Positions 35,491 to 49,091 are shown, counted from the first letter of the stretch. The stretch: 64,000 nt of DNA from Halotalea alkalilenta DSM 17697 (GCF_000621205.1 NZ_KK211226.1:262722-326721), one strand, 5' to 3'. Notes: a model not told the origin generated them from the letters alone. Translations and numbers: made by a program.

Positions 35491-36465
35491 ATGAACGAAT
35501 ATTTCCATCTTTTCTTACGACTTAAGTATAAGCATTTATATTTACTCAAGACGCTCAATGAACAGGGGAATCTTCACCTGACTGCGCTAAAGATGAACAT
35601 GTCGCAGCCCGCGGCAACGAGAATGCTCGGGGAAATCGAGCGACTGTTCGACTGCCGGCTTTTCGACCGCGGCCCACGTGGACTGGCCGCCAACGATGCC
35701 GGCCATCTGCTGGTGGATTTCGCCTACAACGCGCTTTCCCGGCTGGATCGCTGTACCGATGAACTGCACCGCCTGCAGAGCGGTGGCAAAGGGCAACTGA
35801 AGATAGGTGCGATCATGGGCGCCGCACCGGATCTGGTCGCTCACTGCATCATCGAGATGAAACGCCGCTATCCGCTGCTCAAGATCAGCCTGTCGGGAGA
35901 GACCAGTGACCAGCTCATCGAGCTGCTCGGACAGGGGCGCATAGACCTCGCCGTGTCGCGCCACCTGCCTTCCCACCAGCAGACCGAATTCGAATTCGAA
36001 CCTCTCGGTTCAGAAACCATTCTTGCGGTGGTCCGCCAGGGACACCCCTTGCTCGGGTCTCCTTTCCCGCCGCTGTCCAAGCTGTTGGAAGCCTGGCCAT
36101 GGATCCTGCAACCGCCCTCTACGCCGGCGCGCCAGATGCTCGAGCAGGCCTTCGAACGCGCAGGCCTGCTGTCGCCGCGTGACGTCATCGAGAGTGGCTC
36201 CATCTTCGCTTCGCTGCAGCTGGTCCAACGCTGCGAAGCTATCCTGGTGCTGTCCGAGTCGATCCTGCGTGAGCCATTGGACTCAGGCAGAGTGGTCGAA
36301 CTGCCGCTGCCGTTCGCAGACGCGCTGGGGCCCTTCGGTCTGCTCCAGCGGCGTGGAGAAACATTGGGGCCTCCCGCCAAACGCTTCGCGGAGCTACTCC
36401 GGATACGAGCGCGGGCGCTGGATGACCCTGCTGGAGGGGAAGCGATGAATGGGGACGGGCGGTGA
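35491..36465 (+). CDS. LysR-family transcriptional regulator
   Basis: 324 residues. The N-terminal HTH (LTALKMNMSQPAATRMLGEI, about residues 30-50) is followed by the two-lobed sugar/acid-binding domain. FHLFLRLKYKHLYLLKTLNE is the GbpR/CbbR-like opening found on sugar-acid-linked LysR proteins. GAGG lies 8 bases before the ATG. It is divergent from the L-rhamnose operon, so it is the likely activator of that operon, responding to a pathway intermediate; this is inferred from position. Confidence 0.88.
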   Translation: MNEYFHLFLRLKYKHLYLLKTLNEQGNLHLTALKMNMSQPAATRMLGEIERLFDCRLFDRGPRGLAANDAGHLLVDFAYNALSRLDRCTDELHRLQSGGKGQLKIGAIMGAAPDLVAHCIIEMKRRYPLLKISLSGETSDQLIELLGQGRIDLAVSRHLPSHQQTEFEFEPLGSETILAVVRQGHPLLGSPFPPLSKLLEAWPWILQPPSTPARQMLEQAFERAGLLSPRDVIESGSIFASLQLVQRCEAILVLSESILREPLDSGRVVELPLPFADALGPFGLLQRRGETLGPPAKRFAELLRIRARALDDPAGGEAMNGDGR

Positions 36466-36513
36466 CGTTAGGAAAGGGTATCGGCGCTCTCGTGAGTGGA
36501 TGCCGTACATGAA

Positions 36514-36543
36514 GATGCCCCGCCGGAGAAGAGGCGGGGCATC
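36514..36543. terminator. Bidirectional hairpin between lysR and gyrB
   Basis: GATGCCCCGCC / GGCGGGGCATC, an 11-bp perfect stem with an 8-base loop, lies between the convergent lysR and gyrB genes. On the minus strand TTCATGT follows, a weak T-rich tail. Confidence 0.65.
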
Positions 36544-36568
36544 GTCGTCACTCTATGACCAGCCGACC

Positions 36569-40184
<3,616 letters not shown>

Positions 40185-40242
40185 GGTGTCGGCGACGATG
40201 CGCACGTGCCCGCCGCCGGACGAGGCCCGGCGGCGGATACGC

Positions 40243-41370
40243 TCACAGGCGCATCGGCATGACCACGTACTTGGAGCCCAGCGTCGCCGGGGTCTCCTGG
40301 TCGCCTTCGAACACCGCCTCGAGCAGCGCGCTCGAATTGGCGTCGGACAGCGTGATCAGCACCCGGTCGGTACCGATGACGTTGAGCACGTCGACCAGGT
40401 AGCCGACGTTGAAGCCGATCTCGAGGCTCGCCCCCTGGTAGTCGACGGTGACGTTCTCCTCGGCCTCCTCCTGCTCCGGGTTGTTGGCCTGGACGCGCAG
40501 GTTGCCCTCTTCGAGATAAAGCCGCACGCCGCGGTACTTCTCGTTGGAGAGGATCGCGGTGCGCGAGAGCATCTGGCGCAGCTCGCTACGCTCGGCGATG
40601 ATCTTCTTGTCGCCGCCCTTGGGCACCACCCGCTCGTAGTCGGGGAACTTGCCGTCGATCAGCTTGGAGGTGAAGACGTAGCCACCGGTGCGCGCGCGCA
40701 AGTGGTTGGGGCCGAGCACCAGGGTGATCGGCGCGTCGCTGTCGTCGAGCAAGCGGCCGAGCTCTAGCACCCCTTTGCGCGGCAGGATCAGCTTCTGGCT
40801 GCCATCGAACTCGACGCCGGCGGAGCTCTCACTGACCGCCAGGCGGTGGCCGTCGGTGGCGACCACGCGCACCACGCCGGAAACCAGCTCGAACAGCATG
40901 CCATTGAGGTAATAGCGCACGTCCTGCTGGGCCATGGCGAAGCCGGTGGCATCGATCAGGCGCTTCAATACTCCGCGCGGCAGGGTCAGTTCGGCATCGT
41001 GCTTGCTCTGCTCGATGTTGGGGAACTCGGCCGCCGGCAGGGTCGAGAGGGTGAAGCGAGAGCGCCCGGAGCGCAGCACCGCGCGGCCCTCCTCGAGCGC
41101 CAGGCTGATCATCGCGCCCTCGGGCAGCGAGCGACAGATGTCCATCAGCTTGCGCGCCGGCACGGTGGTGGAGCCGGCGGCCTCGAGCGAATCGAGCTCG
41201 GCATGGCCGATCAGCTCGACCTCGAGGTCGGTACCGGTCAGCGCCAGGCCGTCGCCGCCGGCGATCAGCAGTACGTTGGAAAGCACCGGCAGGGTCTGGC
41301 GCCGCTCGACCACGCCTGCGACGAGCGACAGGGGACGTAGCAGGGCTTCACGCGAGATGGAGAATTTCAT
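40243..41370 (-). CDS. dnaN: DNA polymerase III beta subunit (sliding clamp)
   Basis: 375-residue beta clamp with three similar domains. MKFSISREALLRPLSLVAGVVERRQTLPVLSN is the universal opening, and TLGSKYVVMPMRL is the C-terminal clamp end. Slightly longer than E. coli DnaN (366). It lies 73 bp behind dnaA and is normally co-transcribed with it. Confidence 0.98.
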   Translation of the reverse strand: MKFSISREALLRPLSLVAGVVERRQTLPVLSNVLLIAGGDGLALTGTDLEVELIGHAELDSLEAAGSTTVPARKLMDICRSLPEGAMISLALEEGRAVLRSGRSRFTLSTLPAAEFPNIEQSKHDAELTLPRGVLKRLIDATGFAMAQQDVRYYLNGMLFELVSGVVRVVATDGHRLAVSESSAGVEFDGSQKLILPRKGVLELGRLLDDSDAPITLVLGPNHLRARTGGYVFTSKLIDGKFPDYERVVPKGGDKKIIAERSELRQMLSRTAILSNEKYRGVRLYLEEGNLRVQANNPEQEEAEENVTVDYQGASLEIGFNVGYLVDVLNVIGTDRVLITLSDANSSALLEAVFEGDQETPATLGSKYVVMPMRL

Positions 41371-41443
41371 GAGGGGTCCACTCTCTTCTTGGATCGTCTT
41401 GGGTCTCTAATCGGCTCGGGCGCCGCCGGGGGCGGCCTTGCGT

Positions 41444-42907
41444 TCAACTGGTCAGCAAGCGCAGCAAATTCTTGTAGTCCTCGCGGATATCGGCGCTCTC
41501 CTCCTTCAGCGAGGCGACCTTGCGACAGGCGTGCAGCACCGTCGTATGGTCGCGCCCGCCAAAGGCGTCGCCGATCTCCGGCAGGCTGTGACTGGTCAGC
41601 TCCTTGGCCAGCGCCATCGCCACCTGGCGCGGACGCGCCACCGAGCGCGAGCGGCGCTTCGAGTGCAGGTCGGAGACCTTGATCTTGTAGTACTCGGCGA
41701 CGGTGCGCTGGATGTTGTCGACCCCGACCTGCTTGTCCTGCAGCGCCAGCAGGTCCTTGAGCGACTCGCGAATGAAATCCTGGTTGATCGGCCGGCCCAT
41801 GAAATGCGAGTCGGCGATCACCTTCTTCAGCGCCCCCTCCAGCTCACGGACGTTGGAACGGATCTTCTGGGCGATGAAGAAGGCAGCGTCGTGCGGCAGG
41901 TCGACCTTGGCCTGCTCTGCCTTCTTCATCAGGATAGCGACGCGCGTCTCCAGCTCCGGCGGCTCGATCGCCACGGTCAGCCCCCAGCCGAAGCGGGACT
42001 TGAGACGCTCCTCGACGCCGGAGATCTCCTTGGGATAGCGATCCGAGGTGAGGATCATCTGCTGGCCACCTTCGAGCAGCGCATTGAAGGTGTGGAAGAA
42101 CTCCTCCTGGGAGCGCTCCTTGCCGGCGAAGAACTGGATGTCGTCGATCAGCAGCGCATCGACGCTGCGATAGAAGCGCTTGAAATCGTTGATCGCGTTG
42201 AGCTGCAGCGCCTTGACCATGTCGGCGACGAAGCGTTCGGAATGCAGATAGACCACCTTCGCATTCTCGCGCAGCCCGGCGAGATGATTGCCCACGGCAT
42301 GCATCAAGTGGGTCTTGCCGAGGCCGACACCGCCGTAGAGGAACAGCGGATTGTAGGCTCCGCCCGGATTCTCGGCGACCTGGCGGGAGGCGGCGCGAGC
42401 GAGCTGGTTCGACTTGCCCTCGACGAAGGTCTCGAAGGTGAAGTTCGGATTGAGCCCGCTTTGGTGCTTGAGACTGCCCTCGACCTGCACCTGCCGGTTG
42501 GGGCGCCGCGCACTGCCTTCTTCTTCTACCGCCGTCTCGCCCGCCGCTTCGACCGCATCCTCCGCCTCGCCGGAGAACGACGCCCGCGACGGCGCGCTGC
42601 GCGGCATCATCGGCGCGGCCGGGCGCACCGGCTCGGTCGGCCGGGGGTTGGAGACGCTGCGCCGACTGCCGATCCCGAGCGACACCTTGGGCGGCTTGCC
42701 GGGCGCGAGTTCGCGCAGCAGCTCGTTGATCCGTTTCAGGTACTTGTCGCTGACCCAGTCGCGCACGAAACGGTTCGGCGCGAGCAGCGCGAGGCCATTG
42801 GCCTCGCCCTCCTCAGCCTGCAGCGGACGTATCCAGGTGTTGAACTGCTGGGAGTTCAGCTCGTCCTGGAGGTATTCGAGACATTTCTGCCAGAGTGCTA
42901 TCGACAC
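41444..42907 (-). CDS. dnaA: Chromosomal replication initiator DnaA
   Basis: 487-residue DnaA. Domain [18 protein letters not shown]; domain II a variable acidic linker (about residues 85-160); domain III AAA+ with Walker [15 protein letters not shown] and Walker [19 protein letters not shown]; domain IV DNA binding with [15 protein letters not shown]. The start is a GTG at 42907. It is the first gene of the minus-strand replication set, directly next to the DnaA-box region at 43.03-43.17 kb. Confidence 0.98.
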   Translation of the reverse strand: MSIALWQKCLEYLQDELNSQQFNTWIRPLQAEEGEANGLALLAPNRFVRDWVSDKYLKRINELLRELAPGKPPKVSLGIGSRRSVSNPRPTEPVRPAAPMMPRSAPSRASFSGEAEDAVEAAGETAVEEEGSARRPNRQVQVEGSLKHQSGLNPNFTFETFVEGKSNQLARAASRQVAENPGGAYNPLFLYGGVGLGKTHLMHAVGNHLAGLRENAKVVYLHSERFVADMVKALQLNAINDFKRFYRSVDALLIDDIQFFAGKERSQEEFFHTFNALLEGGQQMILTSDRYPKEISGVEERLKSRFGWGLTVAIEPPELETRVAILMKKAEQAKVDLPHDAAFFIAQKIRSNVRELEGALKKVIADSHFMGRPINQDFIRESLKDLLALQDKQVGVDNIQRTVAEYYKIKVSDLHSKRRSRSVARPRQVAMALAKELTSHSLPEIGDAFGGRDHTTVLHACRKVASLKEESADIREDYKNLLRLLTS

Positions 42908-43222
42908 GCGAACTCGTCATCCTTGCGAAGTGGAGGGCCATGCACGCGGACTTCCGGCGCCGGAAGGGCGGAAGGCGATTCGGACTCAATGGCTATATTA
43001 CGGACCCGCTAGTGTATCGGGGGCCGCAGGAGTTATCCACACCATCTCTGCGATTGAAGAGGTTGTGCATAACTCAGGTAAAAAGCGCCCTGAAACTGCT
43101 TCCAAGCCCTATGACACAGCCACTCCCCAGCTTGCCCATAGCTTTCCCCCCGACTATCCACAGCTTTTTGCACACAGCCGAAGGCTCCCTTAGCAAAAAA
43201 AATCCTACTTGGTAAGAGAAAA
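42908..43222. other. Probable chromosomal origin oriC with DnaA boxes
   Basis: Gap between dnaA (minus) and rpmH (plus), the position of oriC in pseudomonads and relatives. DnaA boxes: TTATCCACA at 43033-43041 (perfect), TGTGCATAA at 43064-43072 (perfect on the minus strand, TTATGCACA), CTATCCACA at 43154-43162 (one mismatch), TTTTGCACA at 43166-43174 (one mismatch). An A-rich stretch (43193-43203) follows and could be part of the unwinding element. Genes on each side point away from it, as expected for a replication start. Confidence 0.8.
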
Positions 43223-43223
43223 A

Positions 43224-43252
43224 TTGCGCCGCCTGCGCGTATTCACTAGAAT
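43224..43252 (+). promoter_or_regulatory. Probable rpmH promoter
   Basis: TTGCGC (43224-43229) and TAGAAT (43247-43252) are separated by 17 bp, a good sigma-70 arrangement, 84 bp upstream of rpmH. It sits just outside the DnaA-box cluster. Confidence 0.6.
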
Positions 43253-43335
43253 TCCCGCTCTTGACGGGACCGCAGGTGTTTGCACCGGCGTTTTTCCATC
43301 TCTCCACCACTCCCTCCGTCTCGAGGAAAGCAGTC

Positions 43336-43470
43336 ATGAAACGCACTTTTCAGCCCAGCGTCCTGAAGCGCAAGCGCAACCACGGTTTCCGTGCTCGCAT
43401 GGCCACCAAACGCGGCCGTCAGGTCCTGGCTCGTCGTCGCGCCAAAGGCCGTAAACGCCTGAGCGCCTGA
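43336..43470 (+). CDS. rpmH: 50S ribosomal protein L34
   Basis: 44-residue, highly basic protein [18 protein letters not shown]... ending [11 protein letters not shown], the canonical bacterial L34. It starts at ATG 43336 (an upstream ATG at 43261 gives a non-L34 extension). It is followed 17 bp later by rnpA, the standard order. Confidence 0.98.
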   Translation: MKRTFQPSVLKRKRNHGFRARMATKRGRQVLARRRAKGRKRLSA

Positions 43471-43487
43471 TTTCAAGAGAGGCCACC

Positions 43488-43889
43488 ATGGCCGGTCAGG
43501 ACGCGATCCACGGCTTTCCCCGCAGTCTGCGAATCCTGACCAGCGGGGAGTACGGCCACGTCTTCGAGCATGCGTGCTTCAAGGTTCACGGCAAGGGGCT
43601 ATTGGCGCTCGCTTGCCCGAACCAGCATGGTCACGTTCGAGTGGGCCTGGTGTTCAGCCGCAAGAACGTGCGCCGCGCCGTCGATCGCAACCTGCTCAAG
43701 CGCCTGACCCGCGAGTCGATACGCCTGCGCCAGCACCGGCTGCCAGCCGTCGACATCGTGGTACTGTCGCGCCGAGGAGTTCTCGAACTCGACCGGGAGA
43801 CCCTCAGTCGGCAGCTTGCCGGCATGTGGCGCCGCCTGGAGCAGGACGTGAAGCGACGAGCCCCCGCGCCTGATCGCGAACCCGCCTGA
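43488..43889 (+). CDS. rnpA: Ribonuclease P protein component
   Basis: 133-residue basic protein that binds RNase P RNA for tRNA 5' maturation. The RNR motif is present as NVRRAVDRNLLKRLTRESIR, and VGLVFSRK precedes it. GAGAGG before the ATG supports the start. The next gene (yidD in most relatives) is missing; yidC follows after 162 bp. Confidence 0.95.
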   Translation: MAGQDAIHGFPRSLRILTSGEYGHVFEHACFKVHGKGLLALACPNQHGHVRVGLVFSRKNVRRAVDRNLLKRLTRESIRLRQHRLPAVDIVVLSRRGVLELDRETLSRQLAGMWRRLEQDVKRRAPAPDREPA

Positions 43890-44051
43890 TCCCGTCCCTG
43901 CCCGTTCCCGGCGCGAGGGATGGAGTGCAAAGGGAGACATCTCCCCGCGCACGCCGCCGGTGAAAGGCCTCCCGCTCGAGACGACGCGCCGAGCCGTCTT
44001 CAGCATTCATCAAAGATACGCCACGACACCCTTTCACCGGGCTCATCCCTC

Positions 44052-45806
44052 ATGGATCTGAAACGCATCATCATCCTGATTCCGCTGGCGATCCTCGCCT
44101 ATCTGCTGGTCGTACAGTGGAATCAGGACTATCACCAGCCGACCCCTGAGCCGCAGGCACCGACGCTCGCCGCCAACTCGAGCGACGCGACGCAGCCCAG
44201 CGATGTGCTCGACGCGCCCGAATCGACCAGCGAGCGCGCGACCTCTCCGCTGGAGAACGGGCAAAGCGCCAACCCAGCGCAGGAGAACGCCTCCAGCTCG
44301 CTGATCAGCGTCGACACCGACGTGCTCGACCTGCGCATCGACCCGCGCGGCGGCGACATCATCTATGCCGCACTGCCGGAACAGCAGCAGGCGCTCAACT
44401 CCGAGACGCCGTTCGTATTGCTCTCCGACAGCAGCTCGCGCAGCTACATCGCCCGCTCCGGCCTGCAGCTCGAGAACCACCCCGGCCGCATCATCTTCTC
44501 GCCCGAGCGGACCGACTACCGGCTCGCCGACGGCGAGCGCCAGCTGGTGGTCGAACTGAACGCCAACGTCGACGGCATCGCGGTGACCAAGCGCTACACC
44601 TTCGAGCGCGGCTCTTACGCGGTGAAGATCGACTACCTGGTCGACAACCAGAGCGCCGAGCCCGCGACCGCCCGCTTCATCGGCCAGCTCGCCCGCGACC
44701 AGTCCGCCGACCCGACCACCACCGGCGGGATGGGGATGAAGTCGTACCTCGGCGCCGCTTTCTCCTCGCCGGACAGCCGCTACGAGAAAGTCAGCTTCGA
44801 CGACATCCGCAACGGCCGCTTCGCCAATCGCGACGTCCAGGGCGGCTGGGTCGCGGTGATCCAGCACTACTTCGTCTCCGCCTGGGTGCCGAACCCGAAC
44901 CAGAGCAACCTGTTCTATGGCGACGTCGATGCCGCCAGCCGCACCGTGGCCGCCTTCGCCGGCCCGAGCATGCAGGTCGCCGCCGGCAGCCAAGGCGACT
45001 TCGGCGCGACCCTCTACATCGGACCGAAGATCCAGAGCCAGCTCGCCGCCGCCGCACCCAACCTCGAGCTGACCGTCGACTACGGCTGGCTGTGGTTCCT
45101 CGCAGCACCGCTGTTCTGGCTGCTGTCGAAGATCCACGGACTGGTCGGCAACTGGGGCTGGTCGATCGTGCTTTTGACCTGCGTGGTCAAAGCGATCCTA
45201 CTGCCGCTCTCCGCCAAGGCCTACAAGTCGATGGCGAAGATGCGCAAGATGGGCCCCGAGATGCAGCGGATCAAGGAGCTGCACGGGGACGATCGGCAGA
45301 AGATGTCCCAGGAGATGATGAAGTTCTACCAGAAGGAGAAGATCAATCCTCTGGGCGGCTGTCTGCCGATGGTGGTGCAGATGCCGGTCTTCATCGCCCT
45401 CTACTGGATGCTGATGGAGTCGGTCGAACTGCGCCACGCGCCGTTCATGCTGTGGATCCAGGATCTCTCGGCGATGGACCCCTACTTCATCCTGCCGATC
45501 CTGATGGGCCTGTCGATGTTCGTGCAGCAGCAGCTCAACCCGACCCCGCCGGACCCGACCCAGGCGAAGATCATGAAGATGCTGCCGATCATCTTCACCT
45601 TCTTCTTCCTCTGGTTCCCGGCCGGCCTGGTGCTGTACTGGATCACCAACAACGTGCTCTCGATCGCCCAGCAGTACATGATCACCAAGCAGATCGAAAA
45701 GGCCGACGAGAAGCGCGAAGCGCAGAAGAAAGCCGAACAGGCCGCCGAGCACCAGAAGAAGCTCGAGCGCCAGAAGCAGAAAGAGCAGAACGTGGAAGGC
45801 AAGTAA
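44052..45806 (+). CDS. yidC: Membrane protein insertase YidC
   Basis: 584-residue inner-membrane insertase. MDLKRIIILIPLAILAYLLVVQW is the N-terminal span. A large periplasmic domain (about residues 60-340) follows, then the conserved five-helix core with the catalytic-groove region (GWSIVLLTCVVKAILLPLSAKAY, KMRKMGPEMQRIKELHGDD, NPLGGCLPMVVQMPVFIALYW). It ends in a lysine-rich tail EKREAQKKAEQAAEHQKK, typical for ribosome contact. Start at 44052; the open frame runs upstream without a better ATG. Confidence 0.98.
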   Translation: MDLKRIIILIPLAILAYLLVVQWNQDYHQPTPEPQAPTLAANSSDATQPSDVLDAPESTSERATSPLENGQSANPAQENASSSLISVDTDVLDLRIDPRGGDIIYAALPEQQQALNSETPFVLLSDSSSRSYIARSGLQLENHPGRIIFSPERTDYRLADGERQLVVELNANVDGIAVTKRYTFERGSYAVKIDYLVDNQSAEPATARFIGQLARDQSADPTTTGGMGMKSYLGAAFSSPDSRYEKVSFDDIRNGRFANRDVQGGWVAVIQHYFVSAWVPNPNQSNLFYGDVDAASRTVAAFAGPSMQVAAGSQGDFGATLYIGPKIQSQLAAAAPNLELTVDYGWLWFLAAPLFWLLSKIHGLVGNWGWSIVLLTCVVKAILLPLSAKAYKSMAKMRKMGPEMQRIKELHGDDRQKMSQEMMKFYQKEKINPLGGCLPMVVQMPVFIALYWMLMESVELRHAPFMLWIQDLSAMDPYFILPILMGLSMFVQQQLNPTPPDPTQAKIMKMLPIIFTFFFLWFPAGLVLYWITNNVLSIAQQYMITKQIEKADEKREAQKKAEQAAEHQKKLERQKQKEQNVEGK

Positions 45807-45826
45807 ACGCCCGCCCACCGCAGCAA

Positions 45827-45863
45827 GCGAAAGGCCCGCCTCGAATCGAAGCGGGCCTTTCGC
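45827..45863. terminator. Strong bidirectional hairpin after yidC
   Basis: GCGAAAGGCCCGC / GCGGGCCTTTCGC, a 13-bp perfect stem with an 11-base loop, followed by GTTTC. It sits 20 bp after the yidC stop and 29 bp before the stop of the minus-strand DUF1989 gene, so it can end transcription from both sides. Confidence 0.8.
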
Positions 45864-45892
45864 GTTTCAGGATGTTCAGGGGCAGAGCAATC

Positions 45893-46762
45893 TCAGCAGC
45901 AGCGCTGGCGCTTGATTTCGGTCCAGTCGAGCTCCGGGCGGCGCATGCCGTGGGCGCCACGGTAGTCGGGGCGGGTGGGCGTCTTCCAGCCATCGAGCAA
46001 AGCGGGATCGATGCGATGGATCTCGATGCCGATCGGGTGGCAGGTTTCGAGTGGGTCGCGGGCATCAGGCCCCCACAGATCGATCGACAGATCACCACCG
46101 GGACAGCAGGAGAGCGCACAAAGCAGATCGATCTCGGCGAATAGCTCGAGATAGTCCCCGGGGCGCGCCGGGCAGGCCTTCATGAAATACTGATCACGCC
46201 CATTGAGGCCGGTGCACTGGAACACGTTGAGCACGTCATGGATATCGAACTCAGTCAGCCCGAAGGGTGCCACCGCCCGGGTCAGATTTGAGTGGCAGTG
46301 GTAGTCGAAATCGACCCCGCTGAGCAGCTTGTTGACATAGGGATCGCAGCGGGTGCCGAGCAGGTCGTGGACTCGACCGCCATCCTCGTCGATACCGTAG
46401 TCGGCCAGGGTGTCATGGGTGATCGTCGCCATCGGGCGCAGGAACGGCAGGGTCGACCACAACCGGTCGTAGGTGCTGACGTGGGCCCGTTGCAACTGAC
46501 GGGTACGAGAGGCCCACATCCGCTCGCGCGGGTCGGCAGCTGACCAGAGGTTGAAATCGCCCACCTGAGGACCATCGACGCTCTTGATCCTGAACACATG
46601 CCCGGCCGGCACCTTCCAGGCACGCGCGTCACGGATCGGTATGGTCAGCTCCTCGACCAGGGTATCTTCACCGACCGCAGCCGAGATCCGATCGTAGAAG
46701 GCGCGATCAACCTCGAGCGGCGAGCCTTGGGTGGCTTGATAAGCGGCGGCAACGTCGGCCAT
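45893..46762 (-). CDS. DUF1989 / urea-carboxylase-associated family protein
   Basis: 289 residues of the DUF1989 family. GHVFRIKSVDGPQVGDFNLWSA, CDPYVNKLLSG and DVLNVFQCTGLNGRDQYFMK are diagnostic. The cysteine/histidine set (TRCDPY, CHSNL, LSCCPGGD, TCHPIG) is consistent with a metal site. Start chosen at 46762 with AGGA upstream; a start at 46795 is possible. Members are often found beside urea carboxylase or amino-acid import genes. Here it is the last gene of a run: binding protein, fused permease/ATPase, GntR, DUF1989. Its reaction is not settled in the literature I know. Confidence 0.85.
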   Translation of the reverse strand: MADVAAAYQATQGSPLEVDRAFYDRISAAVGEDTLVEELTIPIRDARAWKVPAGHVFRIKSVDGPQVGDFNLWSAADPRERMWASRTRQLQRAHVSTYDRLWSTLPFLRPMATITHDTLADYGIDEDGGRVHDLLGTRCDPYVNKLLSGVDFDYHCHSNLTRAVAPFGLTEFDIHDVLNVFQCTGLNGRDQYFMKACPARPGDYLELFAEIDLLCALSCCPGGDLSIDLWGPDARDPLETCHPIGIEIHRIDPALLDGWKTPTRPDYRGAHGMRRPELDWTEIKRQRCC

Positions 46763-46822
46763 CGAATGAATCCTCTGTGAATGGGATGACAACATGGGCG
46801 ATCGACACCCGATAGTTTCGAA

Positions 46823-47467
46823 TCAAAGCGAGGCGAGCAGTCGGCGCTCGGAATCGCCAAGATAGGCCTCCAGCTGGTCCATCGCTTCCGCGCAGCGCTG
46901 CTCTTCGAGCAGTCGATATATCAGTACATCGCGCGCCACCCAAGGTTGCTGGAAGGCCGGCTCGTCGGCGCCGGAAGCGAATAGCAGCCGCAGCTGCGCG
47001 GCGATCGAGACGAACAACGCATCGAACCGAGAGCTACCGAGCAGTGAGACGATCGCTTGGTGGAAACGCAGGCTCTGAGTGCCGACCTCGCGCCAGTTTT
47101 CGTTCTCGCACGCTTGCTGGGCACCTTCGATGGACTGGAGCATCCGCGCCAGCTGGCCATCGCCGATCGAGCGACGGCTGCGCAATGCACCAAGCTCCAG
47201 GGTGCGCCTGACGATGAAGATGTCGCGCAAATCCTCGGCATCCAAGCGTCGCACCTTGACCCCCTTGTTGGGCTCGTGGGTGATTAGCCCCTGCTCACGC
47301 AGCAGCCTGAGCGCCTCGCGTACGGTATTGCGCGAAGCCTGGTGTCGCTCGACCAGCTCCGCTTCGACCAGCGGCATACCGCTGACCAGGCCACCGGTCA
47401 GGATCGTTTCACGAATCTGTGCGGCGACTCTTGCAAAGGCGGGTTCAGCGGTGGAATTGACGCTCAT
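46823..47467 (-). CDS. GntR-family regulator (FCD domain)
   Basis: 214 residues. N-terminal winged HTH with LVEAELVERHQASRNTVREALRLLREQGLITHEPNKGVKV, then a C-terminal FCD (FadR-type) all-helical effector domain. It follows the fused transporter gene by 11 bp and precedes the DUF1989 gene by 60 bp on the same strand. A palindrome ATTGTTGAACAAT at 49952-49964, just upstream of the binding-protein gene, is the likely operator. Amino-acid or amide ligand is inferred. Confidence 0.9.
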   Translation of the reverse strand: MSVNSTAEPAFARVAAQIRETILTGGLVSGMPLVEAELVERHQASRNTVREALRLLREQGLITHEPNKGVKVRRLDAEDLRDIFIVRRTLELGALRSRRSIGDGQLARMLQSIEGAQQACENENWREVGTQSLRFHQAIVSLLGSSRFDALFVSIAAQLRLLFASGADEPAFQQPWVARDVLIYRLLEEQRCAEAMDQLEAYLGDSERRLLASL

Positions 47468-47478
47468 GCTCGGTGCTC

Positions 47479-49032
47479 TCAGTGAAAGGCCACGTTGCGC
47501 AGGAACCGTTCGACCCGCGGCTCGACCCGCTCGCGAAGCTCCGCCGGCGGCGCATCGCAGACTATGCGTCCCTGCTCCATGAATAGGATGCGGTCGGAGA
47601 CGTCGAAGGCGAAACCCATTTCATGGGTGACGATCAGCATCGTGATCCCCTCTCCGGCCAGGGTCTCGATCACCGCCAGCACCTCGCTGACCTTTTCCGG
47701 GTCGAGCGCCGAGGTCGGCTCGTCGAAAAGCATCACCTTCGGCCGCATCATCAGCGCCCTGGCGATCGCTACCCGCTGCTGCTGGCCACCGGAAAGCTGA
47801 TGGGGGAACTTCATTGCATGCTCGGCCATGCCAACCTTATCGAGCAGAACGAAAGCCTCATGTCGGCGTTGGCCGGACGTACTGCGGCGATGATAGCGAG
47901 GTGCAAGCTGCAGATTGTCGAGCACGCTAAGGTGCGGGAAGAGGTTGAAGCCCTGGAACACCATGCCGATGTCGAGAATCCGCTCACCGTGCTCAGTGAA
48001 GTTCGATGGCGCATTGACCCGACGACGTGCCTCGATGAATGGCTCGCCGTGGAGCTCGATCCGACCCTCGTCGATCCGTTCGAGCCCATTGAGGCTTCGA
48101 ATCAGCGTGGTCTTGCCGGAGCCGGAGGGTCCGATGATCGATATCACCTCCCCCGACATGACGCGCAGATCGATGTCATGGAGTACCTCGACATCGCCGA
48201 ACGCCTTGTAGAGCCCGCGGGCCTCGAGCGCTGGGGCATCGCCCTTGAATGCCGCAACAGCGCCGGCCGATGGCGCGCTCCCGGCGAGCTCACACTCGAT
48301 CTCATCGAGGGAGAGATTGCCACGCTTGCGACCACGCGCCTGGACGTCGAGACTGCGCTCCAGCAGCCCCAGGCCGCGATCGAACAAAGTAATGATCAGC
48401 ACGTAATAAAACGCCACCGCTGCCATCGTCTCGAGCACCAAGAAATTCTGGGTGTAGAGCCGCTGGCCGACCATCAATATCTCGGTCAGAGAGATTACCG
48501 AGACCAACGAAGTGAGCTTGACGATGGTGACGTACTCGTTGGCAAGCGTCGGCAGCGCGATACGCAGCGCCTGGGGAATCACCACCAGCCGTTGGGTGCC
48601 ACCGAAACCAATGCCGAGCGCACGCGCAGCCTCATGCTGGCCGCGAGGCACCGCGAGCAGTCCGCCACGGTGAATCTCGGCGATGTAGGCGCACTCGCTC
48701 ATCACCAGCGCTATCAGCCCGGCATAGAACGGATTGGACAGCACTCGACTGCTCGCCGGCCAGACCTGCGGCAGGTTGTAGACGAAGATCAGCAGCACCA
48801 GCAGCGGCAGGCTGCGGAAGAACCAGATGTAGAGCCTGGCTGCGCCGCTCAGCAGTCGAGACTCAGCCTGCTTGCACAGCGCCAGGCCGAAACCCAAGAC
48901 GATGCCGATCAGCCAGCAGGCCATGCTGAGCTGGATCACCGTCCAGGTCGCCGCCCAAAAATCGGCATTACCGAGCAGCCCCAGGGCGTAATTCCAGTCA
49001 AAAATCATCATCGCACCCGCCGTACTCGCCAT
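47479..49032 (-). CDS. Amino-acid ABC transporter, permease and ATP-binding domains fused
   Basis: 517-residue protein. Residues about 10-230 are a HisM/GlnP-type permease ([53 protein letters not shown]). A linker of about 40 residues ([18 protein letters not shown]) follows, then residues 268-517 are a GlnQ-type ATPase (Walker [10 protein letters not shown], signature [15 protein letters not shown], Walker [24 protein letters not shown]). There is no stop or frameshift between the domains, so this is a real fusion. It pairs with the binding protein at 49092-49931. Works with two copies per transporter. Confidence 0.93.
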   Translation of the reverse strand: MASTAGAMMIFDWNYALGLLGNADFWAATWTVIQLSMACWLIGIVLGFGLALCKQAESRLLSGAARLYIWFFRSLPLLVLLIFVYNLPQVWPASSRVLSNPFYAGLIALVMSECAYIAEIHRGGLLAVPRGQHEAARALGIGFGGTQRLVVIPQALRIALPTLANEYVTIVKLTSLVSVISLTEILMVGQRLYTQNFLVLETMAAVAFYYVLIITLFDRGLGLLERSLDVQARGRKRGNLSLDEIECELAGSAPSAGAVAAFKGDAPALEARGLYKAFGDVEVLHDIDLRVMSGEVISIIGPSGSGKTTLIRSLNGLERIDEGRIELHGEPFIEARRRVNAPSNFTEHGERILDIGMVFQGFNLFPHLSVLDNLQLAPRYHRRSTSGQRRHEAFVLLDKVGMAEHAMKFPHQLSGGQQQRVAIARALMMRPKVMLFDEPTSALDPEKVSEVLAVIETLAGEGITMLIVTHEMGFAFDVSDRILFMEQGRIVCDAPPAELRERVEPRVERFLRNVAFH

Positions 49033-49091
49033 GAACGCACTTGGAGATACTTCAAACCCCGCTCGAGCCCGACGGGGGTCGAAACGCTTTC

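Noticed and set aside
41438-43012. 524-codon open frame on the plus strand over dnaA
   Set aside because: Antisense shadow of dnaA; it also runs into the oriC gap.
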